A stretch of DNA of 64,000 nucleotides from Kitasatospora sp. NBC_00315 (GCF_041435095.1 NZ_CP108025.1:6448001-6512000); one strand, 5' to 3'; positions 36,254-45,563 are shown, counted from the stretch's first letter. Numbers and translations: made by a program. Notes: generated by a model from the sequence alone, not told the origin.

Positions 36254-36269
36254 ACGAACAGATGTTCGA
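36254..36269. promoter_or_regulatory. LexA (SOS) box
   Basis: ACGAACAGATGTTCGA matches the actinobacterial LexA consensus (TCGAAC-N4-GTTCGA) at all core positions. It overlaps a possible promoter, TTGAAT (36244-36249) and GATCCT (36268-36273), whose transcript would start near 36280. It directly supports SOS control of the imuA'-imuB-dnaE2 operon. Confidence 0.85.
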
Positions 36270-36279
36270 TCCTGGGGGT

Positions 36280-37086
36280 GTGTCCACTTTCGATTCCGCG
36301 CTCCTGCAGCAGACGCTCCGGCCGGCCACCCCGGCCGGGGGCGGCCTGCTGCCGGTGCTGCCCGCCCTGGCTCCGCTGCTCCCCGACGGAGCTCTGCGGC
36401 GCGGGAGCGCGGTGTCGGTGCCCGGGGACACCGGGCTGCTGCTCGCGTTGGGCGCCGGCGGAGCCGGGGCCGCCGGGAGCGTCGGGGAGGCGGTGGGCGG
36501 CGGGTGGTCCGCCGCAGTGGGGCTCCCCGATCTCGGGCTCGCCGCTGCCGCCGGTTACGGCTTCGACCTGCGCCGACTGCTGGTCGCCGATGATCCGGGC
36601 CCGCACTGGGCCGAGGTGGTGTCGGCACTGGCCGGCGCGGTCGGGCTGATCATGCTGCGTCCGGACGGTCCGGTGCCGCCGCAGCTGGCGGCCCGCCTGG
36701 CGGCCATCCTGCGGCGCAGCGGCTGCGTGCTGCTGGTGGCCGGGCCCTGGCCGGGCGCCGGGCTGCGGCTCAGCGTCCGGTCCGGTGGCTGGGTCGGACT
36801 CGGCGCGGGTCACGGGCAGCTGGCCGGGCGGCAGGTGGAGGTGCTGGCGGAGGGACGCGGTGCGGCAGCGCGCAGCCGTACGGCCCGGCTCTGGCTGCCG
36901 GACGAACACGGAGCGGTACGGGCGGTCGAGAGCGGTGCGGCGACCGGCACCGGCCCGGCAGTCGGTACAGGTTCGGCGGGCGCGGGTTCGATGGGCGTGG
37001 GTTCGATGGGCGTGGGTTCGGCGGGTGCGGGACCGGGGGAGGGCCTGGCGGCGGGGGCGGTCCCCGAACACCTGGCGGTGGTGTGA
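36280..37086 (+). CDS. imuA': ImuA'-like protein of the SOS mutasome
   Basis: A 268-residue protein heading the mutasome operon. It has a RecA-like remnant core (ALRRGSAVSVPGDTGLLLALG, then RRLLVADDPGPHWAEVVSALAG, LLVAGPWPGAGLRL) and a Gly-rich repetitive C-tail. ImuA-type proteins help ImuB and DnaE2 in translesion synthesis. The gene overlaps ImuB's start by context (TGA, one base, ATG). The frame is open to 36082, but the LexA box at 36254-36269 implies transcription starts beyond it. GTG 36280 then coincides with the predicted transcript start, so a leaderless message is likely; GTG 36217 is the alternative. Confidence 0.8.
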   Translation: MSTFDSALLQQTLRPATPAGGGLLPVLPALAPLLPDGALRRGSAVSVPGDTGLLLALGAGGAGAAGSVGEAVGGGWSAAVGLPDLGLAAAAGYGFDLRRLLVADDPGPHWAEVVSALAGAVGLIMLRPDGPVPPQLAARLAAILRRSGCVLLVAGPWPGAGLRLSVRSGGWVGLGAGHGQLAGRQVEVLAEGRGAAARSRTARLWLPDEHGAVRAVESGAATGTGPAVGTGSAGAGSMGVGSMGVGSAGAGPGEGLAAGAVPEHLAVV

Positions 37087-37087
37087 C

Positions 37088-39079
37088 ATGGCCGGCAGTG
37101 AGACGGGGACGCCCCGCGTGCTGGTGGTCTGGTGTCCGGACTGGCCGGTCGTCGCCACCGCACGCTCCGACGCGGACGAGCACCGGCCGGTGGCGGTGGC
37201 GGTCGCCGGGCGGGTGCTGGCCTGTTCGGAGCCGGCCAGGGCGGCCGGCGTCCGGCGGGGGCAGCGTCTGCGGCTGGCCCAGCGGCTCTGCCCCGAGCTC
37301 GAGCTGCGGGACCGCGACCCGGAGGCGGAGACCCGCCGGTTCGAACCGGTCGTCGCGGCGGTGGAGGCGTTCACTCCCCGGGTGGAGGTGCTGCGACCGG
37401 GCCTGTGTGCGATTCCGGTCAAGGGGCCGAGCCGCTACTTCGGTGGCGAGGAGGCACTGACGGCCCGGGTGCACGAGGCGGTGGCGAACGCGCTGGCCCA
37501 GGGCTGGGCAGCGGCGGCCGAAGAGCTTCGAGCCGAAAGGGAGCGGGAGACGGATCTCGGGTCCGGCCCGGGCCCGGGCCCGGAGCCGGAGCCGGCAGCC
37601 GGGTCGGCGCGGTCGGACACCGAGCCCGCTGACGGCCCCGCTGACGGCCCCGGTGACGGCCTCGGTGACGGGCCCGTCCGGGTTCCCGATCCCGACGACT
37701 CCGAGCCAGGGAGCGCCACGCCGGGACGGCCCCGGCTCCGGGTGGTCCGCGCGCCCGACCCGGCCCCGCCGTCTCCTTCCCCCCGTCCTGCCCTTGCCTC
37801 TTCTCCCCTTGCCCCTGCCCCTGCCCCTGCCCCGGCCCCGGAGGAGGCTTCACGGACGGTCCCGAGCCCGCCGTCCGGTCCTCCGCTCAGCCGCGTCGGT
37901 GTGGCCGACGGGTTGTTCGCCGCCGTGCTGGCGGCTCGGGCCGGCCTGTTCGTGCCGGTCGGGCGGACGGCGGAGTTCCTGGCCCCGTACCCGGTGGCGG
38001 CGCTCGGCGACGAGGAGCTGGCCACCCTGCTGGAGCGCCTGGGCATCCCCACCGTGGGGGCGTTCGCCACGCTGCCCGGGCCGGCCGTGGCCGACCGCTT
38101 CGGGCCGACCGGGACGGCGGCGCACCGGCTGGCCCGCGGGTTGCAGGCACGCCCACTGGCTCCCCGGCCCGAGGGGCTGGACCTCACCGCCGAACAGCTC
38201 TTCGACCCGCCCGAGCTGCTCGCCGAGCCCCTGGTGTTCGTCGCCCGGATGTTGGCCGAGCGGCTGCACGGCATGCTCGGTTCGGTCGGGCTGACCTGTC
38301 AGCGGGTGGCCGTCGAGGTGGTCTGCGCCGACGGCCGCACGGTTTCACGGCTGTGGCGGCACGAGGGCCGGTTGTCCGCGACCGCGCTGGCCGAACGGGT
38401 GCGCTGGCAGCTCCAGGCCTGGCAGGGCGCCGGGACGTTCGTGGCGTCCGGCGACCGGGCCGTGGCGTCCGACCCCGTCGGCACGCCCGATCCGCTCGGC
38501 ACGCCCGATCCGGCGGCAGGTTTCGCCGCGCTGCGGCTCGTCCCGGACGGCCTGGTCCCCGATCAGGGCAGGCAGTTGGCGCTCTGGGGCCAGGCCGTCA
38601 TCGACGACCGGGTGGAGCGCGCGGTGGCCCGGGTGCAAGCGGTGCTCGGACATGCCGGGTTGCGCCGGATCGAGCAGGCCGGCGGCCGGGGGCCGCAGGA
38701 GCGGGTCGTCCGGGTGCCCTGGGGCGAGGTGCACGAGCCGTCGGCGCCGGAGGACGCCCCCTGGCCCGGGCGGATCGAGGACCCGCCGCCGCCGGTGGTT
38801 CCCCGACGGCCGGTGCCGGTCACGGTGCTGGACGCGCTGGGGCTGCCGGTCTCGGTCGACGGCCGGGCCGGGGTGTCCGCCGCACCGGCCCGGATCACCC
38901 TGCAGGGAAGGGAAGTGGAGGTGACCGGCTGGACCGGGCCGTGGCCCTCGGTCGAGTACTGGTGGGATCCGGGCCTCCACCGCCGCCGGGCGCGCTTCCA
39001 GGTCGCGGTCGCGGACGGCCGTGCCCTGCTGCTGACCGTGGAAGCCGGCCAGTGGTTCGTGGAGGCCGCCTACGACTGA
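37088..39079 (+). CDS. imuB: ImuB, catalytically inactive Y-family polymerase
   Basis: A 663-residue Y-family polymerase homologue. The N-terminal palm begins PRVLVVWCPDWPVVATA, but the second acidic motif of active enzymes is replaced (GPSRYFGGEEAL instead of a SxDE-type site), as in ImuB adaptors that link the sliding clamp to DnaE2. Unusually, about 100 residues of Gly/Pro/Asp/Ala low-complexity sequence (about 157-262) are inserted inside the polymerase core before VADGLFAAVLAARAG. The little-finger and C-terminal domains follow. It is the second gene of the SOS operon and ends in tandem repeats that include the stop. Confidence 0.9.
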   Translation: MAGSETGTPRVLVVWCPDWPVVATARSDADEHRPVAVAVAGRVLACSEPARAAGVRRGQRLRLAQRLCPELELRDRDPEAETRRFEPVVAAVEAFTPRVEVLRPGLCAIPVKGPSRYFGGEEALTARVHEAVANALAQGWAAAAEELRAERERETDLGSGPGPGPEPEPAAGSARSDTEPADGPADGPGDGLGDGPVRVPDPDDSEPGSATPGRPRLRVVRAPDPAPPSPSPRPALASSPLAPAPAPAPAPEEASRTVPSPPSGPPLSRVGVADGLFAAVLAARAGLFVPVGRTAEFLAPYPVAALGDEELATLLERLGIPTVGAFATLPGPAVADRFGPTGTAAHRLARGLQARPLAPRPEGLDLTAEQLFDPPELLAEPLVFVARMLAERLHGMLGSVGLTCQRVAVEVVCADGRTVSRLWRHEGRLSATALAERVRWQLQAWQGAGTFVASGDRAVASDPVGTPDPLGTPDPAAGFAALRLVPDGLVPDQGRQLALWGQAVIDDRVERAVARVQAVLGHAGLRRIEQAGGRGPQERVVRVPWGEVHEPSAPEDAPWPGRIEDPPPPVVPRRPVPVTVLDALGLPVSVDGRAGVSAAPARITLQGREVEVTGWTGPWPSVEYWWDPGLHRRRARFQVAVADGRALLLTVEAGQWFVEAAYD

Positions 39080-39197
39080 CGGGCCACGACTGACGGGCCA
39101 CGACCGACGGCCACGACTGACGGGCCACGACGGACGGCCACGGGCCGACCCGGCCCACCGGCACCACCGACACCACCAACACCACCAACACCACCGA
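39071..39197. repeat. Two tandem repeat blocks after imuB
   Basis: Block 1 (39071-39142) is five units of 13-14 bp of the form CACGACTGACGGGC; the first contains imuB's own TGA stop (39077-39079). Block 2 (39162-39197) is four 9-bp units of CACCACC(A/G)A. Together they fill most of the 241-bp gap before dnaE2, which contains no gene. Confidence 0.9.
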
Positions 39198-39320
39198 CAC
39201 CGACGAAGCAGGAGAACCCGCGACCCACGACCACCGCACACCACAGAACCGGGCCGGGGGGCCACCAGGGCTCGCGACGCGACGATTTTCGACACCCCCC
39301 GAGACGGAGCACCACCCGCG

Positions 39321-42300
39321 ATGGGATTCACCAGTCACCCCTCGCTCCCCTGGCAGGAGCTGCACCGGCGCCTGGCCGGCCACCGGCCGCCCGGCCCGGC
39401 GGGCGGCGAGGTCGTGCCCCTGCCGCTACGCCGTCCGGAGCAGCCTTCCGGTCCTTCCGGTCCTCCCGATTCCTCCGGCGCGCTCGCGGAGGCGGCGCCC
39501 TGGGCCGAACTGCACGTCCACTCGGCCTTCAGCTTTCTGGACGGTGCCAGCGACCCCGAGGCCCTGGTCGCCGAGGCGGCCCGGCTCGGCACCGAGATCA
39601 TGGCGCTGACCGACCACGACGGCCTGTACGGAGTGGTGCGCTTCGCCGATGCGGCCCGGGAGGCGGGGGTCGGCACGGTCTTCGGCGCCGAGCTGAGCCT
39701 CGGCCCGGACGAGCATCTGCTGGTGCTGGCCCGCGACCAGGCCGGGTACCGCCGGCTGTCGTCCGCGATCAGCGCGGCGCAGCTCGCCGGCGGGGTCAAG
39801 AACCGTCCGGTGTACGACAGATCCCTCCTCGCCGGGGCGCACGACGGTCACTGGGCGGTGCTCACCGGCTGTCGCAAGGGCCGGGTACGGGCCGCGCTGG
39901 ACGCCGGTGGAGCCGAGGCCGCCGAGCGCGAACTGCGCTATCTGGAGGAGATGTTCGGCCGTGGAAACGTCTTCGTCGAACTCACCGACCACCGCCTTCC
40001 CGGCGACGACCGGCGCAACGACGCGCTGGCCGCGCTGGCCGCCCGGACCGGACTGCCGTCGGTCGCCTCCACCAACGCCCACCATGCCTCGCCCGCCCAG
40101 GGACGACTGGCCCAGAGCCTCGCCGCCCTGCACGGCCGCCGCACCCTGCGGGAGGCGGCCGGCTGGACCCAGGCCGCCGGCACCGCCCACCTGCGCTCCG
40201 GCCGGGAGATGGCGGCCCGGCTGGCCCGCTACCCGGGCGTCCAACAGGCCACCGTCGAGCTCGCCCGAGCCTGCGCCTTCGACTTCGGCGGCCTGGAGCC
40301 CAAGCTGCCGGGCTTCCCGGTGCCCGACGGCCACACCGAGATCAGCCACCTGCGGGCCCTGGTCGCGGAGAGCGGACCGGCTCGCTTCGGCGCCGGGAAC
40401 GAGGCGGCCCGCAAGCAGCTGCTCCGCGAGCTCGACGTCATCGAAGAGCTCGACCTGGCAGGGTACTTCCTCATCGTCCACGACATCGTGGCCTTCTGCC
40501 GGGACACCGGTGTCTGGTGCCAGGGGCGTGGCTCGGCCGCCAACTCGGCGGTCTGCTACGCCCTCGGGATCACCGCCGTCGACCCGATCCGCTACCGGCT
40601 GCTGTTCGAACGCTTTCTGAGCGTGGCCCGCGACGGGCCGCCCGACATCGACCTGGACATCGAGAACCGCCGCCGCGAGGAGGTCATCCAGTACGTCTAC
40701 CGGCGGTACGGGCGCGAGCACGCCGCCCAGGTCGCCAACGTGATCACCTACCGCCCACGGCTCGCCCTGCGCGACGCCGCCCGGGTGCTCGGCTACCCGG
40801 CCGGCCAGATCGAGGCGTTCACCCGGCAGAGCGACTTCCACGCCCCACCCGGTGCGGACGCAGTCATCCCGGACGACGTGGTCGCCCTCGCCCGGCAACT
40901 GCACGGACTTCCGCGTCACCTGGGCATCCACTCCGGGGGGATGGTGCTCACCCGCGAGCCGATCGGGGAGGTCTGCCCGACCGAGTGGGCCCGGATGCCC
41001 GGCCGGTCCGTCCTGCAGTGGGACAAGGACTCGACGGCCGGCGCCGGGCTGGTCAAGATCGACCTGCTCGGCCTCGGCATGCTCGCCGCCCTGCACGACA
41101 CCAGTGACCTGATCGCCCGCCACCACGGTGAGCGCTACGATCTGGCGAGCATCCCGGACGAGGACGAGGGCGTCTACGCGATGCTCTGCCGGGCCGACAC
41201 CGTCGGCGTCTTCCAGGTCGAGTCGCGCGCCCAGATGGCCACGCTGCCGCGACTGCGTCCGCGCCACTTCTACGACCTGGTGGTCGAGGTGGCGCTGATC
41301 CGGCCCGGGCCGATCCAGGGCGGTTCCGTCCACCCGTACCTGCGCCGTCGGGCCGGGGTCGAGCCGGCCGGCTGTCCGCACCCGCTGATGGAGAACGCGC
41401 TCGGCAAGACCCTCGGGGTGCCGCTGTTCCAGGAGCAGATGATGCAACTGGCCATCGACTGCGCCGGATTCACCCCGGCCGAGGCGGACCGGCTGCGCCA
41501 GGCGATGGGCTCCAAACGCTCCCACGAACGGGTCGCCCGACTGCGGGAGCGGCTGCTGTCGGGCATGGCGGAGCGCGGTATCCCGCAGGACGTCGCCGAG
41601 GACGTCTACACCAAGATCGAGGCCTTCTCCAACTACGGCTTCCCGGAGTCGCACGCCATCAGCTTCGCCTATCTGGTGTACGCCAGCGCCTGGTTCAAGT
41701 ACCACTACCCGGCGGCCTTCGGATGCGCGCTGCTGGCCAACCAACCCATGGGCTTCTACTCGCCGTTGAGCCTGATCGCCGATGCCCGCCGACACGGTGT
41801 GCGGGTCCGTGGGGTGGACGCCAACGCGAGCTCCGCCGGGCCCTCGCTGGAGCCCGACGACGCGCCGCCGCCGCCCCCGCCGATCACCGCCGGCCATCCG
41901 CAGCCCGCGATCCGCCTCGGCCTGGACACCGTACGCGGCATCGGCGCCCCGCAGGCCGAGGCGATCGCGGCCGGGCAGCCGTACGCCGACCTGGAGGACT
42001 TCGCCCGCCGCACCGGACTGCCCGCCCCCGCGCTGGAGGCACTGGCCACCGCCGGGGCCTTCGGATGCTTCGGCCTGACCCGGCGCCAGGCTCTGTGGTC
42101 CGCAGGCGCACTCGCCGGAAGCAGCGCCGGTACTCTCCCCGGCACCACCCCCGGCACCACGGCGCCCCCGCTGCCCGCGATGACTCCCGTCGAGGAGACC
42201 ATCGCCGACCTCTGGGCCACCGGCGCCTCCGCCACCAGCCACCCCATGCAGCACCTGCGTGCCGCCCTGGATCACGGCGGCGCACTGTGCGCCGCCGAAC

Positions 42301-42572
42301 TGCTGACCACGGCGCCGGGCACCCCGGTCGTGGTCGGGGGACTGGTGACGCACCGTCAACGACCGCCCACAGCAGGCGGAGTGCTCTTCATCAGCCTGGA
42401 GGACGAGACCGGTCTGATCAACGTCATCTGCAGCCGCCCGGTCTGGGAGTCGCAGCGCCGTACCGCGCTCGACCGGGCGGGTCTGCTCATCCACGGCCAC
42501 GTCGAACGCGACCACGGCGCCACCAACCTGGTCGCCACCCGGCTGACTCCGCTGCGGATCGGGGTGGGCTGA
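39321..42572 (+). CDS. dnaE2: Error-prone DNA polymerase III alpha, DnaE2
   Basis: A 1083-residue C-family polymerase. The PHP domain begins WAELHVHSAFSFLDGASDP with MALTDHDGLYG. The catalytic palm aspartates lie in DGPPDIDLDIENRRREEVI, and finger motifs include WCQGRGSAANSAVCYALGI and HLGIHSGGMVLTREP. A helix-hairpin-helix and a C-terminal OB domain (VGGLVTHRQRPPTAGGVLFISLEDETG) complete it. It lacks the longer tau-binding tail of DnaE1. With ImuA' and ImuB it makes the damage-induced mutagenic translesion machinery. An Ala/Pro run (around 840) marks a linker. Confidence 0.95.
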   Translation: MGFTSHPSLPWQELHRRLAGHRPPGPAGGEVVPLPLRRPEQPSGPSGPPDSSGALAEAAPWAELHVHSAFSFLDGASDPEALVAEAARLGTEIMALTDHDGLYGVVRFADAAREAGVGTVFGAELSLGPDEHLLVLARDQAGYRRLSSAISAAQLAGGVKNRPVYDRSLLAGAHDGHWAVLTGCRKGRVRAALDAGGAEAAERELRYLEEMFGRGNVFVELTDHRLPGDDRRNDALAALAARTGLPSVASTNAHHASPAQGRLAQSLAALHGRRTLREAAGWTQAAGTAHLRSGREMAARLARYPGVQQATVELARACAFDFGGLEPKLPGFPVPDGHTEISHLRALVAESGPARFGAGNEAARKQLLRELDVIEELDLAGYFLIVHDIVAFCRDTGVWCQGRGSAANSAVCYALGITAVDPIRYRLLFERFLSVARDGPPDIDLDIENRRREEVIQYVYRRYGREHAAQVANVITYRPRLALRDAARVLGYPAGQIEAFTRQSDFHAPPGADAVIPDDVVALARQLHGLPRHLGIHSGGMVLTREPIGEVCPTEWARMPGRSVLQWDKDSTAGAGLVKIDLLGLGMLAALHDTSDLIARHHGERYDLASIPDEDEGVYAMLCRADTVGVFQVESRAQMATLPRLRPRHFYDLVVEVALIRPGPIQGGSVHPYLRRRAGVEPAGCPHPLMENALGKTLGVPLFQEQMMQLAIDCAGFTPAEADRLRQAMGSKRSHERVARLRERLLSGMAERGIPQDVAEDVYTKIEAFSNYGFPESHAISFAYLVYASAWFKYHYPAAFGCALLANQPMGFYSPLSLIADARRHGVRVRGVDANASSAGPSLEPDDAPPPPPPITAGHPQPAIRLGLDTVRGIGAPQAEAIAAGQPYADLEDFARRTGLPAPALEALATAGAFGCFGLTRRQALWSAGALAGSSAGTLPGTTPGTTAPPLPAMTPVEETIADLWATGASATSHPMQHLRAALDHGGALCAAELLTTAPGTPVVVGGLVTHRQRPPTAGGVLFISLEDETGLINVICSRPVWESQRRTALDRAGLLIHGHVERDHGATNLVATRLTPLRIGVG

Positions 42573-42827
42573 GGACGGCCGCGCTCAGCGGCCCGGCCGC
42601 CCCTGCCGGGCGCTCGCGGGTGCCGGGGGTGCCGGGGTGCGTCGGGGCCGGGGCCGGGGCGGGGGTGGCAGGCGCGCGGCCGCCCGGAGCCGTTGGACGC
42701 GACGCCGATCGCCGTCGCACACTGACGGTCCGTCCGTACGGTGCGCCGCCGCCGTCGGACGACTCCGGTGCAGCGGTCCGGGGTACCGCCGACGGCGCGC
42801 AGCGGGTACCGACGAACGGAGATGACC

Positions 42828-43337
42828 ATGGACGACCTCGTCACGGGTGCCACCACCGAGGTGGAGCTGACCGTGGATCTGCCGCCCGAGCAGCTCTGGG
42901 ACCTGGTGAGCGACGTGACCCGGATCGGCGAGTGGAGCCCGGAGTGCGTCGGGGCCCACTGGACACGGCGGGAGGGTGACAGGCCGCGTGCGGGGGACCG
43001 CTTCCGGGCACGCAACGAGTACCGCGACGGTTTCGTCGCGACCGTCGAGTGCGTGGTCACCGAGGCGGACCGGCCGTCCGTGTTCGCCTGGGTGGTGCTC
43101 GACGACGACGGGGTCGTCGACCGGCCCGGCTCGCTCTGGCGCTACGGGTTGCGGCCGGCCGGCGGGGGGACCACCGTGACCCACACGTTCGTCCACGGCC
43201 CCGGGCTGACCGGCCTGCGGGTCGGTTCGGAGCGAAGCCCCGGCCGGGCGGACGACGTGGTCACCGGCCGGCTCGCCGAGCTGCGGCGGAACATGGCGGC
43301 CACGCTGCGCGCGATGACCTGCGCGGCCGGCGGATGA
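42828..43337 (+). CDS. SRPBCC-family protein (START-like fold)
   Basis: A 169-residue polyketide-cyclase/START-like protein. Family features are TEVELTVDLPPEQLWDLVSDVTRIGEWSPE at the N-terminus (helix-grip start), alternating strands (RFRARNEYRDGFVATVECVV, SLWRYGLRPAGGGTTVTHTFV) and a long C-terminal helix (GRLAELRRNMAATLRAM). Such proteins bind hydrophobic ligands; the function here is unknown. ATG 42828 is chosen because GGAG at 42818-42821 is 6 bases away; the ATG at 42822 is too close. It has its own spacer after dnaE2 and is not clearly part of the SOS operon. Confidence 0.85.
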   Translation: MDDLVTGATTEVELTVDLPPEQLWDLVSDVTRIGEWSPECVGAHWTRREGDRPRAGDRFRARNEYRDGFVATVECVVTEADRPSVFAWVVLDDDGVVDRPGSLWRYGLRPAGGGTTVTHTFVHGPGLTGLRVGSERSPGRADDVVTGRLAELRRNMAATLRAMTCAAGG

Positions 43338-43435
43338 CGGTCGGCCGGGTGCCGCAGGCAGGCGTGGCGGTACGGGCTCCGAGCGGCACCGCAACCTGGT
43401 CTGCGCTCGGCAGCTGTCGTCGGGGCGGTGCGGGA

Positions 43436-44134
43436 CTACCGCTGCCGGTCCAGGGCGGCGGCGACGGCGGCCTCGGCGTGCAGCCGGGTGGTGGGGAACA
43501 CCGGGACGGGGCTGTCCTCCGGGCGGACGAGCAGTTCGATCTCGGTGCAGCCGAGCACGATCCCCTCGGCGCCCGCCACCACCAGCTCGTCGATGACGGC
43601 GCGGTAGGCGGCGCGGGAGTCCTCACGGACGATGCCGAGACAGAGCTCCTGGTAGATCACCCGGTGGACGACGGCCCGGGAGCCGGCCTCCGGCACCAGG
43701 ACGTCGAGGCCGTGGCCGGCCAGCCTGCCCCGGTAGAAGTCCTGCTCCATCGTGAACGCGGTGCCCAGCAGGCCGACGCGCCGAAGGCCCGCCGCACGGA
43801 CGGCCGCCGCGGTGGTGTCGGCGAGGTGCAGCAGCGGGACGGTGACCGCGGCGGCGACCTGGTCGGCGACCTTGTGCATGGTGTTCGTACAGATCAGCAC
43901 CAGCTCGGCGCCGGCTGCCTCCAGTGACCGCGCGGCGCCGGCGAGGATCTCGCCGGCCTCCTCCCAGCGGGCCTCGCTCTGCAGCCGCTCGATCTCGGCG
44001 AAGTCGACCGAGTACAGCACGCACTTCGCCGAGTGCAGCCCGCCGAGCCGCTCACGGACCAGCTCGTTGAGGAGGCGGTAGTACTCCGCCGTGGACTCCC
44101 AGCTCATGCCGCCGATCAGGCCGATGGTCTTCAT
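43436..44134 (-). CDS. Aspartate/glutamate racemase family protein
   Basis: A 232-residue Asp/Glu racemase-superfamily protein of the YgeA/amino-acid-racemase type. MKTIGLIGGMSWESTAEYYRLLNE is the diagnostic start. The two catalytic cysteines lie in LVLICTNTMHK and GIVLGCTEIELL. Cofactor-independent racemisation of an amino acid is expected; the substrate is not predictable. A TAGGGT -10 box sits 6 nt before the ATG, so the message may be leaderless. Upstream, GGCCGGACCGGACCG occurs twice (44161-44175, 44189-44203). Confidence 0.9.
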   Translation of the reverse strand: MKTIGLIGGMSWESTAEYYRLLNELVRERLGGLHSAKCVLYSVDFAEIERLQSEARWEEAGEILAGAARSLEAAGAELVLICTNTMHKVADQVAAAVTVPLLHLADTTAAAVRAAGLRRVGLLGTAFTMEQDFYRGRLAGHGLDVLVPEAGSRAVVHRVIYQELCLGIVREDSRAAYRAVIDELVVAGAEGIVLGCTEIELLVRPEDSPVPVFPTTRLHAEAAVAAALDRQR

Positions 44135-44140
44135 CCGCCC

Positions 44141-44146
44141 ACCCTA
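44141..44146 (-). promoter_or_regulatory. TAGGGT -10 box adjacent to racemase ATG
   Basis: TAGGGT on the minus strand is followed by six bases and then the ATG at 44134, so the transcript start should fall on the ATG itself. No good -35 is present. The rest of 44204-44439 shows only a 6-bp hairpin at 44343-44360. Confidence 0.4.
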
Positions 44147-44439
44147 GGCCGCACCGGTCCGGCCGGACCGGACCGGGCGTACCGAACAGGCCGGACCGGA
44201 CCGTGCGGGGAGTCGTAGCCGAGCGTCGGTCGTCGGAACGGGTGGTCAGGTGGGTCTCGGGTTGGGCCTCGCGGTCCGCGAAGCGCTCGGTGACCGACGT
44301 GCGTCGGCTCCGTCGGGGAAATCGGCGTGCCACTCAATGAGACCGCCCCGAACAGGGCGGAGGAAGATCTTCTAGTGTCTCAACTCCCGGTCACTGTGCG
44401 GTCGTTCGCGTAGTGATCCCCCCACCCTGGGAGTCATGC

Positions 44440-45160
44440 ATGCAACAACGAACACGATGGGCGAGCGTTCCGGCCGCAGGTCTGGCCCTGTCGCTGGTGA
44501 CGGCGGCGGCGGTGACGCTGAGCCCGGTCTCCGCGTCGGCGCTGCCGTCGGGCGTGGCCGTGACGGACGCCGGCCTCGTCCAAGGGGCGGCGCCGGACGC
44601 GAACGGCGTGACCGCCTACAAGGGCATCCCCTACGCCGCCGCGCCGGTGGGTCCGCTCCGCTGGAAGGCACCCCGGCCGGCGCCGGCCTGGAAGGACGTG
44701 CGTCCGGCCGACGCCTTCGGGCCGGCCTGCTGGGGCACCCAGCAGCCGGGCGCACCGTCGGTGGCGATGAGCGAGGACTGCCTGACGCTCAACGTCTGGC
44801 AGCCACCCCGGCGGCTGGGCCCGCCGAAAGCCGTCATGGTCCGGCTCCACGGCGGAGGGTTCCAGTTCGGCTCCTCCGCCGATCCCAAGTACGACGGGGC
44901 AGCGCTGGCCGCCAGGGGCGTGGAGGTCGTCAGCCTGAACTACCGGTTGGGAGTCTTCGGCTTCCTGGCGCAGCCGGAGCTCGACCGGGAGGCGGGAAGC
45001 TCCGGCGGCTTCGGCCTGCAGGACCAGATCGCCGCCCTGCGCTGGGTGCAGCGCAACATCGCCGCGTTCGGCGGTGACCCGGGGAACGTCACGCTCTTCG
45101 GACAGTCCGCCGGTGCCCACGCGGTCGGCATGCTGATGGCGTCCCCGCAGACGTACGGCC
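44440..45160 (+). pseudogene. Carboxylesterase type B, 3'-truncated
   Basis: The first 240 or so codons of a secreted type B carboxylesterase. They comprise a signal peptide (RTRWASVPAAGLALSLVTAAAV), AYKGIPYAAAPVGPLRWK, SEDCLTLNVW, the oxyanion-hole LHGGGFQFGS and the nucleophile elbow TLFGQSAGAHAVG. Homology stops at about 45160 (SPQTYGL); the family normally continues for some 250 more residues with the Glu and His of the triad. The frame stays open to 45897 but encodes unrelated Arg-rich sequence. GGGAG precedes ATG 44440. A junction with another gene fragment follows immediately. Confidence 0.85.
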
Positions 45161-45480
45161 TTGGTCATCGACGTCTCCGGCTACGCCGCCGCGCACCGCC
45201 CCGCGACCACCCCGTGGGCGTCGGAACTGGCCGCCCACGGAATCGCCGTGGCCGCCGTCCGCGCCCGCCGCACCCCCCGGCACGACCACGCACTGCGCGA
45301 CCTGCGCGCCCTCGTACGCCTCCTGCGGACGAACGCCACCGCCTTCGGCCCCGCCACCGAGCGGATCGGCCTGTTCGGCCATGCCGACGGTGCCTACCTG
45401 GCGGCCCTTGCCGCCTAGAGCACGGTCGACAGCCGGGCCCAGGTCCAGGCGGTGGCCGGAGTCGGCGGCTCCTGGGGCAT
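45161..45480 (+). pseudogene. Alpha/beta-hydrolase fragment, interrupted
   Basis: A piece of an alpha/beta hydrolase without start: LVIDVSGYAAAHRP, ELAAHGIAVAAVRAR, LRALVRLLRTNATAFG, then ERIGLFGHADGAYLAALAA. The nucleophile elbow GxSxG reads GHADG, so the Ser is lost. A TAG follows at 45416-45418, after which recognisable sequence resumes in the same frame (VDSRAQVQAVAGVGGSWG) until about 45480. Both ends abut other gene fragments, so this is a relic. Confidence 0.65.
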
Positions 45481-45494
45481 GGAAACCGCCCCCC

Positions 45495-45563
45495 GCCCAG
45501 GTCACCGCCAAGGACATCGAGCGGCGGACGACGTCCCGGCCCACCACGGAGGTGCACGCCTGA
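45495..45563 (+). pseudogene. scoA remnant (3-oxoacid CoA-transferase subunit A, last codons)
   Basis: The final 22 codons of a CoA-transferase alpha subunit survive (AQVTAKDIERRTTSRPTTE and two more residues, stop at 45561-45563). The stop overlaps the ATG of scoB as TGATG, the normal scoA-scoB junction. The preceding 200 or so codons of scoA are absent, replaced by the hydrolase fragment. Confidence 0.6.
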
